Assembly: GCF_927798115.1 (NCBI RefSeq) | Contig: NZ_CAKMMG010000001.1 | Span: forward strand, 2,294,001-2,358,000 | Reading direction: 5' to 3' | DNA from: Paenibacillus auburnensis | GTDB lineage: Bacteria > Bacillota > Bacilli > Paenibacillales > Paenibacillaceae | Length of the DNA: 64,000 nt | Shown here: positions 24,341-34,017 of the stretch, piece by piece | How positions within the stretch are numbered: the first letter of the stretch is position 1 | Layout: each line of letters starts with the position of its first letter | Notes under the pieces: generated by a model | Seen by the model: the letters and a program-made list of their open reading frames with translations, nothing else | Database searches by the model: none | Told to the model about the DNA's origin: nothing | Made by a program: the position numbers and the translations under genes

Positions 24341-25456
24341 CTATTTTTTGCGCTTGGCTACAAGCCGTCGTAATTCGCTGACGACCAGCGCGGCAGAATC
24401 TCTTTTACCCAGACGTCTGGACGATTCTGCCATGCTGCTCCGCAGAGACTCCGACCCGATAATCTGCTGGATGGCCTCATGCAGCGCCTGCCCCGTTAAA
24501 TCCTTCTCCAGCAGCACGACAGCCGCACCTTCCCGTTCCAGCTGCCTTGCATTCGCTTCTTGATGATTGTTCGTCACATTCGGGGATGGAATAAGGACAG
24601 AGGGAATTCCCAGTGCAGTGATCTCAGCCAGAAAAGAGGCGCCCGCCCGGTTCACAATCAGTGAGGTGCAGGCCAGAACCTCCGGCATATTGTGCACATA
24701 TGGAAGAATATGCAGCCAGCTTGGTTCTCCTCCAAGCTTTTGGCGCAAGGCCTTGCGGGTTTCCTCAAAATAAGACTCGCCGGTTACATACACATAATGA
24801 ACACCATTACCCTTACCCACAAACGGGGTCATTTCAATCATCGCTCGGTTAATGGCCTTGGCTCCGCCGCTGCCTCCGACCACTAGTACTACTGTGCTCC
24901 CGTCCGGGATGCCAAGTGAGGCATAGCCGCGCTTCGGACTGGCGGCTGTCACAGTTGTAGCCCGGGGGTTTCCGGTATAAATTACGTTTTTGCCGCTCGG
25001 AAAGGCTGATTCAGTGCCTTCAAAGCTAACTGCCACTGTATCGGCATAGCGGCTCAGAAACTTGTTGGTAAGACCGGGAATGGCATTCTGCTCATGAATA
25101 AGTGTCGGAATTCCCAGACGGGAAGCCGCATACACTACCGGTCCGCATACATACCCGCCGGTACCGATGACTACATCCGGTTTGAATTCTCTAAGCATTT
25201 CTTTGGAGGCTTTGACCCCCCTCAGAAAACGCATCACCGTCTTCACATTGTCCATAGAGAGCTTCCGGCGGAAACCGGTTATGTCGATGGCTTTAAAAGG
25301 AAGGTTCTCCTGCGGAACAAGTCTGCTCTCCAGACCGCGTTTACCCCCGATATAGAGAAAGGCTGATCCGCTTTCTTCTGCTTCTAGCTGCCTGGCGACG
25401 GCAACGGCGGGATAAATATGTCCCCCCGTACCACCGCCGCTTAATACGATACGCAT
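24341..25456 (-). CDS. murG: Lipid II synthase MurG
   Basis: MurG transfers GlcNAc to lipid I on the inner face of the membrane. The 371-residue protein has the N-terminal VLSGGGTGGHIYPAVAVA loop, the HEQNAIPGLTNK region, VVGGSGGAKAIN and the C-terminal UDP-sugar site LIVNRAGASFLAEI. ATG at 25456 has GAGGTG upstream; GTG at 25465 overlaps that site. It lies five bases after spoVE. Confidence 0.95.
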   Translation of the reverse strand: MRIVLSGGGTGGHIYPAVAVARQLEAEESGSAFLYIGGKRGLESRLVPQENLPFKAIDITGFRRKLSMDNVKTVMRFLRGVKASKEMLREFKPDVVIGTGGYVCGPVVYAASRLGIPTLIHEQNAIPGLTNKFLSRYADTVAVSFEGTESAFPSGKNVIYTGNPRATTVTAASPKRGYASLGIPDGSTVVLVVGGSGGAKAINRAMIEMTPFVGKGNGVHYVYVTGESYFEETRKALRQKLGGEPSWLHILPYVHNMPEVLACTSLIVNRAGASFLAEITALGIPSVLIPSPNVTNNHQEANARQLEREGAAVVLLEKDLTGQALHEAIQQIIGSESLRSSMAESSRRLGKRDSAALVVSELRRLVAKRKK

Positions 25457-25461
25457 GTCTT

Positions 25462-26559
25462 TCACCTCGCATAACGGGATAAATTCAGTAAAATGCCGAG
25501 AGCTGTGAGCATCAGGGTAAGTGATGAACCGCCGTAGCTGATCAGCGGAAGCGTAATGCCCGTAACCGGCATCAGGCCGATCACTACGCCGATGTTGATA
25601 ATGACCTGAACGGCCACCATACTTACAATTCCTACTGCCAGATAGCTTCCGAAACGGTCAGGCAGGCTCATGGCAACCTTCATCCCCCGCCAGATCAGAA
25701 TCAGGAACAGGCTCAGCACAGCGAGCCCCCCGATGAACCCCAGCTCCTCAGCCAGGATGGAAAAAATAAAATCAGTCTGCGGCTCCGGTACATAGCTGTA
25801 CTTCTGCCGGCTCATGCCCAGACCAAGACCGCCAAGACCGCCGGGACCAATCGCATAGAGGGACTGGATAATCTGATAACCGGCGCCCAGCGGATCGGAC
25901 CAGGGGTCCAGGAAGGCTGTGATCCGCTGCAGTCGGTAAGGGGCGGCAGCGACCAGGCCGGCGAATCCCGCTGCTCCAAGCGCTCCAAGCGAGAGCAGAT
26001 GCTTCATTCGGGCCCCCGCCGTAAAGACCATCATCAGAGCCGCACCGAACATTACAGTACCTGTGCCGAGATCCGGCTGAAGCATGATCAGCGCAAACGC
26101 AGAACCGATCAGCGCAAGCGGAGGCAGCAGGCCTCGCGTGAAGGTGGAGATATCATATTCCTCCTTACCCAGCCAGTTGGCCAGGAACAGGATCATCCCC
26201 ATCTTCATGAATTCGGAGGGCTGAATACCGAAGCTGCTGATTCCCAGCCAGCTGCGCGCACCGCCCCGGACCACTCCGATGCCCGGCACTAGTACCAAAA
26301 CTAGCAGAATAAAGCAGAGAATCAGCGCAGGTCTGGCGAATTTCTTCAGCACGATGTAATGCGTGTTAGCGGTAAAGAACATCGCGCCTAAGCCTAGTCC
26401 GGCGAATAACAGCTGTCTTTTGACAAAATAAAACGAATCGCCATAATTGCGGAAGCCCAGAACCGATCCGGCGCTGTATACCATTACCATGCCGATAACC
26501 AGCAAAGCAAGGATGGGAATCAGCAGCCAGATGTCAGGCGCATGACGCGGTTTGTTCAT
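25462..26559 (-). CDS. spoVE: SEDS-family glycosyltransferase SpoVE/FtsW type
   Basis: SEDS proteins polymerise lipid II with a class B PBP. The 365-residue protein has about ten membrane helices and family motifs VRGGARSWLGI, IQPSEFMKMGMI, LQPDLGTGTVM and the C-terminal MPVTGITLPLISYGGSS. Its place between murD and murG is that of B. subtilis spoVE, which acts with SpoVD in cortex synthesis; no other ftsW lies in this window, so a role in division too cannot be excluded. ATG at 26559 has GAGGTG upstream. Confidence 0.88.
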   Translation of the reverse strand: MNKPRHAPDIWLLIPILALLVIGMVMVYSAGSVLGFRNYGDSFYFVKRQLLFAGLGLGAMFFTANTHYIVLKKFARPALILCFILLVLVLVPGIGVVRGGARSWLGISSFGIQPSEFMKMGMILFLANWLGKEEYDISTFTRGLLPPLALIGSAFALIMLQPDLGTGTVMFGAALMMVFTAGARMKHLLSLGALGAAGFAGLVAAAPYRLQRITAFLDPWSDPLGAGYQIIQSLYAIGPGGLGGLGLGMSRQKYSYVPEPQTDFIFSILAEELGFIGGLAVLSLFLILIWRGMKVAMSLPDRFGSYLAVGIVSMVAVQVIINIGVVIGLMPVTGITLPLISYGGSSLTLMLTALGILLNLSRYAR

Positions 26560-26608
26560 CAGGAGCACACCTCTTGCATCCGTAGTAGGGGCTTATCCAC
26601 CCCCCTAC

Positions 26609-28027
26609 TTAAAGGTTATGCACCGCCTCTTTAAAAATACGCCCGCGCTCCTCATAGGAGGTAAACATATCCCAGCTGGCACACGCAGGAGACAGGAGAA
26701 CAACATCTCCCGCTTCCGCAATGGCGGAAGCCTCCCGCACAGCCTCTTGCAGCACGGCAGCGGCACTCTCCCCATTATCGACGGAGATGACATGCTTTAC
26801 TCCTGCCAGGCTAGCGACCTTTGCCAGCTTGTCCTTTGTCTCTCCCAGCAGAACTACACCTTTCACCCCGCCGAGGACAGGCAGCAGCTCCATATAATCG
26901 GAACCGCGGTCGAGGCCTCCTGCGATCAGTACTACCGGCTGTTTAAAGGAGCCCAGAGCCATCGTAGTCGCCTTAGAATTGGTGGCTTTGGAGTTATTGA
27001 AATAAGCGGCCCCTTCTTTATCCGCCACATACTCCAGCCGGTGCTCGACGCCGCGGAAGGAGGCTAACACCTCGCCTAACACTGCAGGATCCGCTCCTGC
27101 GGCAATGGCTATACCGCAGGCTGCCAGTGCATTCTCCACGTTGAAGCGGCCCGGCAAGCCAATGGTATTTACTTTGGCAATCTCTGTCTCGCTTTCTGAA
27201 TAATCACGGTAGATGATAACCCGCTCCAGGTCATCCTCGGTATCCGGAACATAAGAGGGCCGGACAAAGATACCCTGGACCAGCTCCTCTGTCATGGAGA
27301 AAGGAAGAATACCCGCTTTGATATAAGGCACCAGCTCACGGCAGACCGGGTCATCCCAGTTTAGCACCGCAGTATCACTTGGTCCCTGATTGGCAAACAG
27401 TTTGGCTTTGGAGGCCACATAATCCTCCATACCGCCATGATAGTCCAAATGGGTCTCCGCCACATTCAGCAGTGCTCCTACCTTAGGACGGAACGTCTCG
27501 GTTCCTTTGAGCTGAAAGCTGCTTAGCTCCACTACCATCCAGTTGTCCTCATCTGCTTCCTGCGCGGCCTGGCAGAGCGGCGTACCGATATTGCCGGCGA
27601 CAATCGGTCTCATCCCGGCGGCATCGAGCATACGCCCAACCCAAGTGGTTGTGGTCGTCTTGCCGTTAGAACCGGTAATGCCGATCATCGGTGCCGCACA
27701 AATACGGTAAGCCACCTCTACCTCGGTCACGATTTCAATGCCAAGCTCCAGCGCTTTTTGTACAGGAGGCACCGAATAAGGGATCCCCGGATTTTTAACT
27801 ACAAGGCTCACGCCTTCATGAATCAGTCCATCCGGATGCCCGCCGCATATAACAGAAATTCCCAAAGATTCCAGTTCGGAAGCTTCGGGACTTTGATCTC
27901 TTTCCTTTTTATCATTGACCGTTACAACCGCGCCGCGTTCATGCAGCACCTTGGCCACCTGGACGCCGCTTTTCGCGAGCCCCAGGACGACCACTTGCTT
28001 ACCCCGGTATTCATCTGGATGCTTCAT
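26609..28027 (-). CDS. murD: UDP-MurNAc-L-Ala D-glutamate ligase MurD
   Basis: MurD adds D-glutamate to UDP-MurNAc-L-Ala in an ATP-dependent ligation. The 472-residue protein has the N-terminal Rossmann-type VVVLGLAKSG, the Mur-ligase ATP loop GITGSNGKTTTTTW near residue 120, NVAETHLDYHG and the C-terminal FNNSKATNSKAT and SPACASWDMF. It starts with ATG four bases after the mraY stop. Confidence 0.96.
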   Translation of the reverse strand: MKHPDEYRGKQVVVLGLAKSGVQVAKVLHERGAVVTVNDKKERDQSPEASELESLGISVICGGHPDGLIHEGVSLVVKNPGIPYSVPPVQKALELGIEIVTEVEVAYRICAAPMIGITGSNGKTTTTTWVGRMLDAAGMRPIVAGNIGTPLCQAAQEADEDNWMVVELSSFQLKGTETFRPKVGALLNVAETHLDYHGGMEDYVASKAKLFANQGPSDTAVLNWDDPVCRELVPYIKAGILPFSMTEELVQGIFVRPSYVPDTEDDLERVIIYRDYSESETEIAKVNTIGLPGRFNVENALAACGIAIAAGADPAVLGEVLASFRGVEHRLEYVADKEGAAYFNNSKATNSKATTMALGSFKQPVVLIAGGLDRGSDYMELLPVLGGVKGVVLLGETKDKLAKVASLAGVKHVISVDNGESAAAVLQEAVREASAIAEAGDVVLLSPACASWDMFTSYEERGRIFKEAVHNL

Positions 28028-28030
28028 TCC

Positions 28031-28996
28031 TTACAACCCCTTGCTCAAGATTAGTCCCACTGCCGCCAGTACCAAACTTACCGCCCAAAAGGTGGTGACG
28101 ACTCTCCATTCCGACCAGCCGCCCAGCTCAAAATGATGATGAATCGGGCTCATTCTGAAAATGCGCTTGCCGCGCGTCTTAAAGGAAGCCACCTGCAGAA
28201 CAACAGACAGCATCTCAATAACAAACACGCCGCCGATTACCACAAAGAGCAGTTCACTTTTGGTCACAATGGCAATTGCCCCAATCGCCCCGCCGATACC
28301 GAAGGAACCGAAATCCCCCATAAAGACTTTGGCCGGGTGGGCATTGAACACCAGAAAGCCGAGTACTGCACCAATCATCGCCGCTGCGCATACTCCTGCT
28401 GCAATCGATGTAGCCTGCATGGCCACTACGGCAAAGGCGGCAAGTGCAATGGCACTCACACCGGACAACAATCCATCTACGCCATCTGTAAAATTCACGG
28501 CGTTCGTGACCGCCATCATCATGATCACAATGAACGGATAGTAGAACCACCCGCCCCAGTCAAAGCTGATGTCCGTACCCGGAATGCTAATTCCGGTATT
28601 GTGGCCGGCATTATTCAGCAGGATACATAGCACGATGCCCACCAGGAGTTGACCCGCCAGCTTCTGGCGTGCGGTAAGTCCGAGTGAACGTTTAAAGGCA
28701 ATCTTAATATAGTCATCCAGAAACCCGATCAGCCCGTAGCCGAGCGTAGCCACCAGAAGGACATAAAAGTCCGAATTCACCACGGAAAATTTCAAGAAAG
28801 ATAACGTGAACGCCACCATGATGATAATTCCACCCATTGTAGGCGTGCCCGCTTTTTTCAAGTGGGATTGCGGTCCGTCGTCACGTACTTGCTGTCCGAA
28901 TTTCATCCTGCGCAGCAGCGGAATGATGAGCGGAGCGGCAATGACCGCAAGGATAAAGGATACAGCAATTGTCAGCAGCAGAAGTTGATAATCCAT
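28031..28996 (-). CDS. mraY: Phospho-MurNAc-pentapeptide transferase MraY
   Basis: MraY makes lipid I from UDP-MurNAc-pentapeptide and undecaprenyl phosphate. The 321-residue protein has ten hydrophobic segments and the family motifs AGTPTMGGI, NFTDGVDGL, AHPAKVFMGDFGSFG and MSPIHHHFELGGW, which contain the catalytic aspartates and histidines. It lies between murF and murD with tight spacing. Confidence 0.96.
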   Translation of the reverse strand: MDYQLLLLTIAVSFILAVIAAPLIIPLLRRMKFGQQVRDDGPQSHLKKAGTPTMGGIIIMVAFTLSFLKFSVVNSDFYVLLVATLGYGLIGFLDDYIKIAFKRSLGLTARQKLAGQLLVGIVLCILLNNAGHNTGISIPGTDISFDWGGWFYYPFIVIMMMAVTNAVNFTDGVDGLLSGVSAIALAAFAVVAMQATSIAAGVCAAAMIGAVLGFLVFNAHPAKVFMGDFGSFGIGGAIGAIAIVTKSELLFVVIGGVFVIEMLSVVLQVASFKTRGKRIFRMSPIHHHFELGGWSEWRVVTTFWAVSLVLAAVGLILSKGL

Positions 28997-29017
28997 GGGT
29001 ACACCCCCTCCATTAAT

Positions 29018-30427
29018 TTAGGTCTGATTAAAATGTTCATTCAGGCTGTGCAGCACCTCTTCCAGGCGCATACCCCTGGAGGCTTTGAACAGCACAATAT
29101 CCTTGGCACTGCACTTGCTGTTCAGGACCGAAGACAGCTCTGCCTTGTCTGTAAAGGCAAACACCCGTTCAGGGCCGAATTTCTCGGTTGCTGCCTCAGC
29201 AAGCTTAGCAGCGAGCGGACCATAGGCAAACACCAGATCGGTTAATGCCGGATCAAGATATTCACCGATTTCCCGGTGGAAATCCTCTTCCTCCGGACCC
29301 AGTTCCAGCATGTCCCCTAGTACAGCGATCCGGCTGCCGCCGGTTTTCATAGACTGGAGCACATCAATCGCTGCTTTCATCGAGGTTGGACTAGCATTAT
29401 AGGCATCATTCAGCAGTGTCAGGCCGGATGCGGTCATCATCACTTCAATCCGCATGCCGGTCAGCTTGAGACGTTTCAGCCCCTCTTCGATGTTTGCCTC
29501 GGTTACCCCATAATGGCGGGCAACTGCCAGTGCGGCCAACGCGTTGATGACATTATGGCGTCCGGGAAGCGGCAGTGTAAAGGCACGCTCCTCAGCAAGA
29601 TAGCGGGTTGTAAACGTCATTCCTCCGGGGTGCGTCATCATCCCTGTAGGATAATTATCGTTATCTGCACTCAAACCAAAACGTAGCATCTGCATACGTG
29701 CAGGGGCGTGGAAAGAAGGCTCAGCCATCACTTCCGCGAGTAAAGGTTCATCGCCGTTGTAGATAAGCAGTCCTCCAGGCTTCAGCCCCTCGGCGATTTC
29801 CAGCTTAGCCCGGGCAATTTCCTTACGCGAGCCAAGCTGCAGCAGATGCGATTCGCCTATATTGGTGATAACCGCTACATCAGGAGCAGCAAGCGAAGCG
29901 AGCAGGGCAATTTCCCCCCGGGAGCTCATGCCCATCTCCAGAATAGCAATTTCTGTGTTCTCGCTCATCGAGAGTACAGTAAGCGGCAAGCCGATATGAT
30001 TATTGAAATTCCCCTGGGTTTTGTGGACCTTATACTGGCCCTCCAAAAGAGCAGTAATCATATCCTTCGTTGTCGTTTTGCCGTTGCTGCCCGTGATCGC
30101 CACAACCTGCGGGGCTGTTTCAGTTAAATATGCGGCAGCCAGCTTCTGCAGCGCAGCCAGCGTATCCTCAACCAGAATGACAGCACCGCCTTCCGGTGCA
30201 GGTCCCTTGTCATGCTGCCACAACGTGGCAGCAGCTCCGGCAGCCAAAGCCGCCGCACTGTAATGATGCCCGTCAAAATTGTCTCCGGCCAGCGGCACAA
30301 ACAGGCAGCCTGTTGTAATTTTACGTGAGTCGGTAACGACCCCGGCAATCTCCATATTCGTATCTACAGCGGAACCCAGTTCTCCTCCGCACATGTCAGC
30401 GATTCTTTGCAGCGTTCTTGTAATCAA
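29018..30427 (-). CDS. murF: UDP-MurNAc-tripeptide D-Ala-D-Ala ligase MurF
   Basis: MurF adds D-Ala-D-Ala to complete the pentapeptide. The 469-residue protein has VVTDSRKITTGCLFVPL, the ATP loop AITGSNGKTTTKDMI, ITNIGESHL and LLNDAYNASPTSM. The start is TTG at 30427, which overlaps the murE stop in TTGA and has AAGGGG nine bases upstream, so translation is coupled. Confidence 0.95.
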   Translation of the reverse strand: MITRTLQRIADMCGGELGSAVDTNMEIAGVVTDSRKITTGCLFVPLAGDNFDGHHYSAAALAAGAAATLWQHDKGPAPEGGAVILVEDTLAALQKLAAAYLTETAPQVVAITGSNGKTTTKDMITALLEGQYKVHKTQGNFNNHIGLPLTVLSMSENTEIAILEMGMSSRGEIALLASLAAPDVAVITNIGESHLLQLGSRKEIARAKLEIAEGLKPGGLLIYNGDEPLLAEVMAEPSFHAPARMQMLRFGLSADNDNYPTGMMTHPGGMTFTTRYLAEERAFTLPLPGRHNVINALAALAVARHYGVTEANIEEGLKRLKLTGMRIEVMMTASGLTLLNDAYNASPTSMKAAIDVLQSMKTGGSRIAVLGDMLELGPEEEDFHREIGEYLDPALTDLVFAYGPLAAKLAEAATEKFGPERVFAFTDKAELSSVLNSKCSAKDIVLFKASRGMRLEEVLHSLNEHFNQT

Positions 30428-31911
30428 TAGCTTCGGCCCCTTATAACATCTTTGGCAACAAGACGGTCATCGAAATCATGAACCACTCCGCCAATCAGCT
30501 GATAGGTCTCATGACCTTTCCCCGCAATCAATACTACATCCCCGGGGCTTGCCATTTCAATAGCTTTTGTGATCGCCTCCCGGCGGTCCGGTATCATCTC
30601 ATAGCTGTCCTGTGCCACGCCATCTTCTGTCAGTCCGGCCTCGATATCCTGCAGAATCAGCAGCGGATCCTCCGTCCGGGGATTATCGGAAGTAACAAAG
30701 ACATGATCGCTATACTTCGCGGCAATCTTGCCCATGAGCGGCCGTTTGGTCTTATCTCTGTCTCCGCCGCATCCGAACACCGTCAGCACCTTTCCGCCGG
30801 CAAATTCACACACTGCTCTCAGTACATTCTCCAGGCCATCCGGTGTATGGGCATAGTCAACAATCACTGCATAATCCTGGCCTGCATCGACAGACTCTAC
30901 ACGTCCATCCACACCGGCTACAGATTCCAGACTGGCCTTGATCTCTTCCAGCGGAACATCTTCAAGCAGTGCGGCTGTAATTGCAGCAAGCGCATTGTAG
31001 ACATTAAACTTACCGACCATACGCAGCGAAATGTCAGCCTCTCCCTTAAACGTATCCACATGGAAAAAAGTTCCCTTTGACGTGATCGATATCTGCGAAG
31101 CTCTAACATTCGCTTTGCTGTCAATACCGTATGTAATCACTTCGGCTGCGGTTTGGGCGGCAAAATAAGCAGCCGCCTCATCATCGGCATTCAGCACGGC
31201 ATATTTGCGTTCTTCTTTCCATGGCGAAATCACATTTCCAAGACGTGAGAAGAACAGTCCTTTTGCAGCACGGTACTCCTCCATCGTATGATGGTAATCC
31301 AGGTGGTCCTGGGTTAAATTCGTGAAAATAGCTGTACGGTAATCCGTCCCTTTTACCCGTCCCTGATGGAGCGCATGGGAAGATACTTCCATTACACAGC
31401 ACTCCACACCCTTTAGAGCCATATCATTCAGCGTGCGCTGAAGCTCAAGCGATTCTTGTGTAGTACCTGACGCCGTGTAGGTCTGGCCGTCATAACGCAG
31501 CTGAATCGTACCGATCAGCCCTGTCTTTACTCCATGATCCGCCATAATCTTTTCGATCAGATAGGTGGTCGTTGTTTTACCGTTTGTACCAGTCACACCA
31601 ATCATCTTCATCCGGCTGCTCGGAGAGCCGAAGAAGGCATTTGACAATACGGACATCGCAAACCGGCAATCATCTACGATTAGCTGCGGCAGATCTATGT
31701 CCAGCTTCCGTTCGCAGACAAGAGCAGAAGCCCCGTTTGCCGCCGCCTGCGGTGCAAATTCGTGACCATCCACCGTAAAACCCGGCAGACAGATAAACAG
31801 GTCACCCGGTTTAACTTTGCGGGAATCCGCCTGAATATCTGAAATCTCTGTTTCCCCATCCCCGTACAAACGCGATGCCGCGAGACAAGAAGATAATTCT
31901 TTAATTTTCAT
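30424..31911 (-). CDS. murE: UDP-MurNAc-tripeptide synthetase MurE (meso-DAP type)
   Basis: MurE adds the third stem-peptide residue. The 495-residue protein has the ATP loop GVTGTNGKTTTTYLIE, TNLTQDHLDYHHTMEEY and the selectivity motif SDNPRTEDPL, which is of the meso-diaminopimelate type (DNPR) rather than the lysine type. ATG at 31911 has GAGGG seven bases upstream. The DapL pathway in this window provides the substrate precursor. Confidence 0.95.
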   Translation of the reverse strand: MKIKELSSCLAASRLYGDGETEISDIQADSRKVKPGDLFICLPGFTVDGHEFAPQAAANGASALVCERKLDIDLPQLIVDDCRFAMSVLSNAFFGSPSSRMKMIGVTGTNGKTTTTYLIEKIMADHGVKTGLIGTIQLRYDGQTYTASGTTQESLELQRTLNDMALKGVECCVMEVSSHALHQGRVKGTDYRTAIFTNLTQDHLDYHHTMEEYRAAKGLFFSRLGNVISPWKEERKYAVLNADDEAAAYFAAQTAAEVITYGIDSKANVRASQISITSKGTFFHVDTFKGEADISLRMVGKFNVYNALAAITAALLEDVPLEEIKASLESVAGVDGRVESVDAGQDYAVIVDYAHTPDGLENVLRAVCEFAGGKVLTVFGCGGDRDKTKRPLMGKIAAKYSDHVFVTSDNPRTEDPLLILQDIEAGLTEDGVAQDSYEMIPDRREAITKAIEMASPGDVVLIAGKGHETYQLIGGVVHDFDDRLVAKDVIRGRSY

Positions 31912-31961
31912 AACTAATCCCTCACTCTGCAATTTCGGATAAGAAGATATACTTACCACTA

Positions 31962-33887
31962 TCATTCACTGGAAGTACCCATATAAATCCTAATGGTTGA
32001 ACCCTGTTCAACTCTTGCCCCAGGCTTGGGAGCCTGATTAATTACAGTATTGCCAGTCCCGGAACGAGCAAGCGTAAAGTTCATATTCAGATCCTCATAA
32101 ATATCCTGTACTGTCGCCCCTGTAAGATCAGGAACCGTAACAATCGGAGTTTCTCCGTATTTATAGGTTTTGGGAAGCTGATCTTTCCGCTCCGGTACCT
32201 TTAAATAATGCAGGGAATCCTCCAGGATGTTCTGTACGATCGGAGCGGCTACTACGCCCCCGAACTGTATTCCCTTGGGATTGTCGACCGCGGTGTATAC
32301 TACGATCTGCGGATCATCCGCAGGCGCAAAGCCGACAAAAGAAACAATGTGCTCCGTCGGAGAATAGCGGCCGTTAATCACTTTTTGTGCCGTCCCCGTT
32401 TTACCTCCCACCCGGTAGCCGTCAATGAATGCCGGCCGCCCGGTGCCTTTGGCAACCACGCTCTCGAGGGCAGCCCGCACTTTCTTCGACGTTTCTTCCG
32501 AAATCACTTGCCGCACTTCCTTAGGCTGAACCTCCGATACAGTCTCACCCGTTTCCGGATTGATCCAGGCCTTAGCAACATGGGGGGTAAACAGCTTGCC
32601 GCCATTAATGGCTGCCGACACTGCTGCGATCTGCTGGATAGGTGTAACCGAGACCCCTTGGCCAAAAGCAGTAGTTGCCAGCTCCACCGGCCCGACTTGG
32701 GAAGGCTTGAACAGAATTCCGCTCGCTTCTCCGTTCAAATCAATGCCTGTCTTCGTTCCAAAGCCGAAATCACGGATATATTTGAACAAAGTATCTTTAC
32801 CAAGCCGCTGCCCCAGTGCCACAAACCCGGGGTTGCATGAATTTTCAACCACTTCAAGGAAGGTCTGGCTGCCATGCCCGCCCTTTTTCCAGCAGCGCAG
32901 CTTCGCACCTCCGACCTCAATATATCCCGGATCAAAGAAATGCTCATTCTGCAAATCAACTTTATTCTCCTCCAGCGCAGCAGCCAAGGTAATAATCTTG
33001 AACGTTGACCCCGGCTCATAAGTCATCCATATCGGAAGATTGCGGTTATAGACCGCTGCATCATATTCCTTGTAAGCACCAGGTTCATAACCCGGCCGGC
33101 TGGCCATGGCCAGAATTTCGCCGTTCTTCGGATTCATCGCGATTGACCAGGCGCCTTGTGCCTGATACTTGACCATTGCCTGATCGAGCTCGCGTTCCAT
33201 GATCGATTGAATTTGCTTATCAATCGTCAGCTGCAGGCTCAAGCCTTCCTGAGGTTCGGAATATTTCTCTGAAGAGCCTGGCATCAGCCGGCCGCCCGCA
33301 TCGGACAAATAAGACACATTGCCTTCTATTCCTTTTAGCAGCTTATCGTATATGCTTTCTACTCCGGTAATCCCCTGATTATCAATCCCGGTGAATCCGA
33401 GAATATGTGCTGCCAAATCACCGAAGGGATAGTAACGCTTGTTATCCTCAGCCACAACGATGCCCGGCAGCTGCAAATCACGGATGCTCGCGGCAAGCTC
33501 CATCGTAATTTTGCGGCCGCCGGGCTGTAGCTTCACCGACATCTCACGTTTGGACATTAAGGCGACCAGCTTCTCTTCGGTCATACCAAGAAGGGGAGCC
33601 AGCTGCTGTGCCGTCTTTTGCTTATCCTTGACCTGTACGGGAACAGCATAAACCGTAGGCGAGCTGACATTGTAGGCCAGCGCGACGCCTTCGCGGTCCA
33701 ATATTTCACCGCGCTTTGCGGTATACGGAATATTACGACGCCACGACTCCTCTGCCTTAGCGCTCAGCTTCTCACCTTGATAGAGCTGCACATAGGCAAG
33801 ACGTACGGCCAGCGAACCGAACAATACAGCCAGTCCCAGCAGTGTCCACAGCATTCTCCGCCGAGTTACGACTTTCGAAACCTTCAT
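31962..33887 (-). CDS. spoVD: Sporulation class B penicillin-binding protein SpoVD
   Basis: SpoVD is a transpeptidase needed for spore cortex synthesis, paired with SpoVE. The 641-residue protein has a short cytoplasmic part, one membrane helix, the PBP dimerisation domain (GEILDREGVALAYN), the transpeptidase with EPGSTFKI (SxxK), SCNPG (SxN) and GKTGTAQ, and one C-terminal PASTA domain. ATG at 33887 has GGGGAG six bases upstream; earlier starts lack this. It lies downstream of pbpB. Confidence 0.93.
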   Translation of the reverse strand: MKVSKVVTRRRMLWTLLGLAVLFGSLAVRLAYVQLYQGEKLSAKAEESWRRNIPYTAKRGEILDREGVALAYNVSSPTVYAVPVQVKDKQKTAQQLAPLLGMTEEKLVALMSKREMSVKLQPGGRKITMELAASIRDLQLPGIVVAEDNKRYYPFGDLAAHILGFTGIDNQGITGVESIYDKLLKGIEGNVSYLSDAGGRLMPGSSEKYSEPQEGLSLQLTIDKQIQSIMERELDQAMVKYQAQGAWSIAMNPKNGEILAMASRPGYEPGAYKEYDAAVYNRNLPIWMTYEPGSTFKIITLAAALEENKVDLQNEHFFDPGYIEVGGAKLRCWKKGGHGSQTFLEVVENSCNPGFVALGQRLGKDTLFKYIRDFGFGTKTGIDLNGEASGILFKPSQVGPVELATTAFGQGVSVTPIQQIAAVSAAINGGKLFTPHVAKAWINPETGETVSEVQPKEVRQVISEETSKKVRAALESVVAKGTGRPAFIDGYRVGGKTGTAQKVINGRYSPTEHIVSFVGFAPADDPQIVVYTAVDNPKGIQFGGVVAAPIVQNILEDSLHYLKVPERKDQLPKTYKYGETPIVTVPDLTGATVQDIYEDLNMNFTLARSGTGNTVINQAPKPGARVEQGSTIRIYMGTSSE

Positions 33888-34017
33888 TCCGTTCTCCCCG
33901 CTTTCGCTCGTATAGACATGATCTCTTATCTTCATGACTATTCGGGACAAACAGGGCTTAGAACAAGCCTCACGAAACTGCAAGAATTACTATAGATTAA
34001 ATTTGTGCTTTTTTATG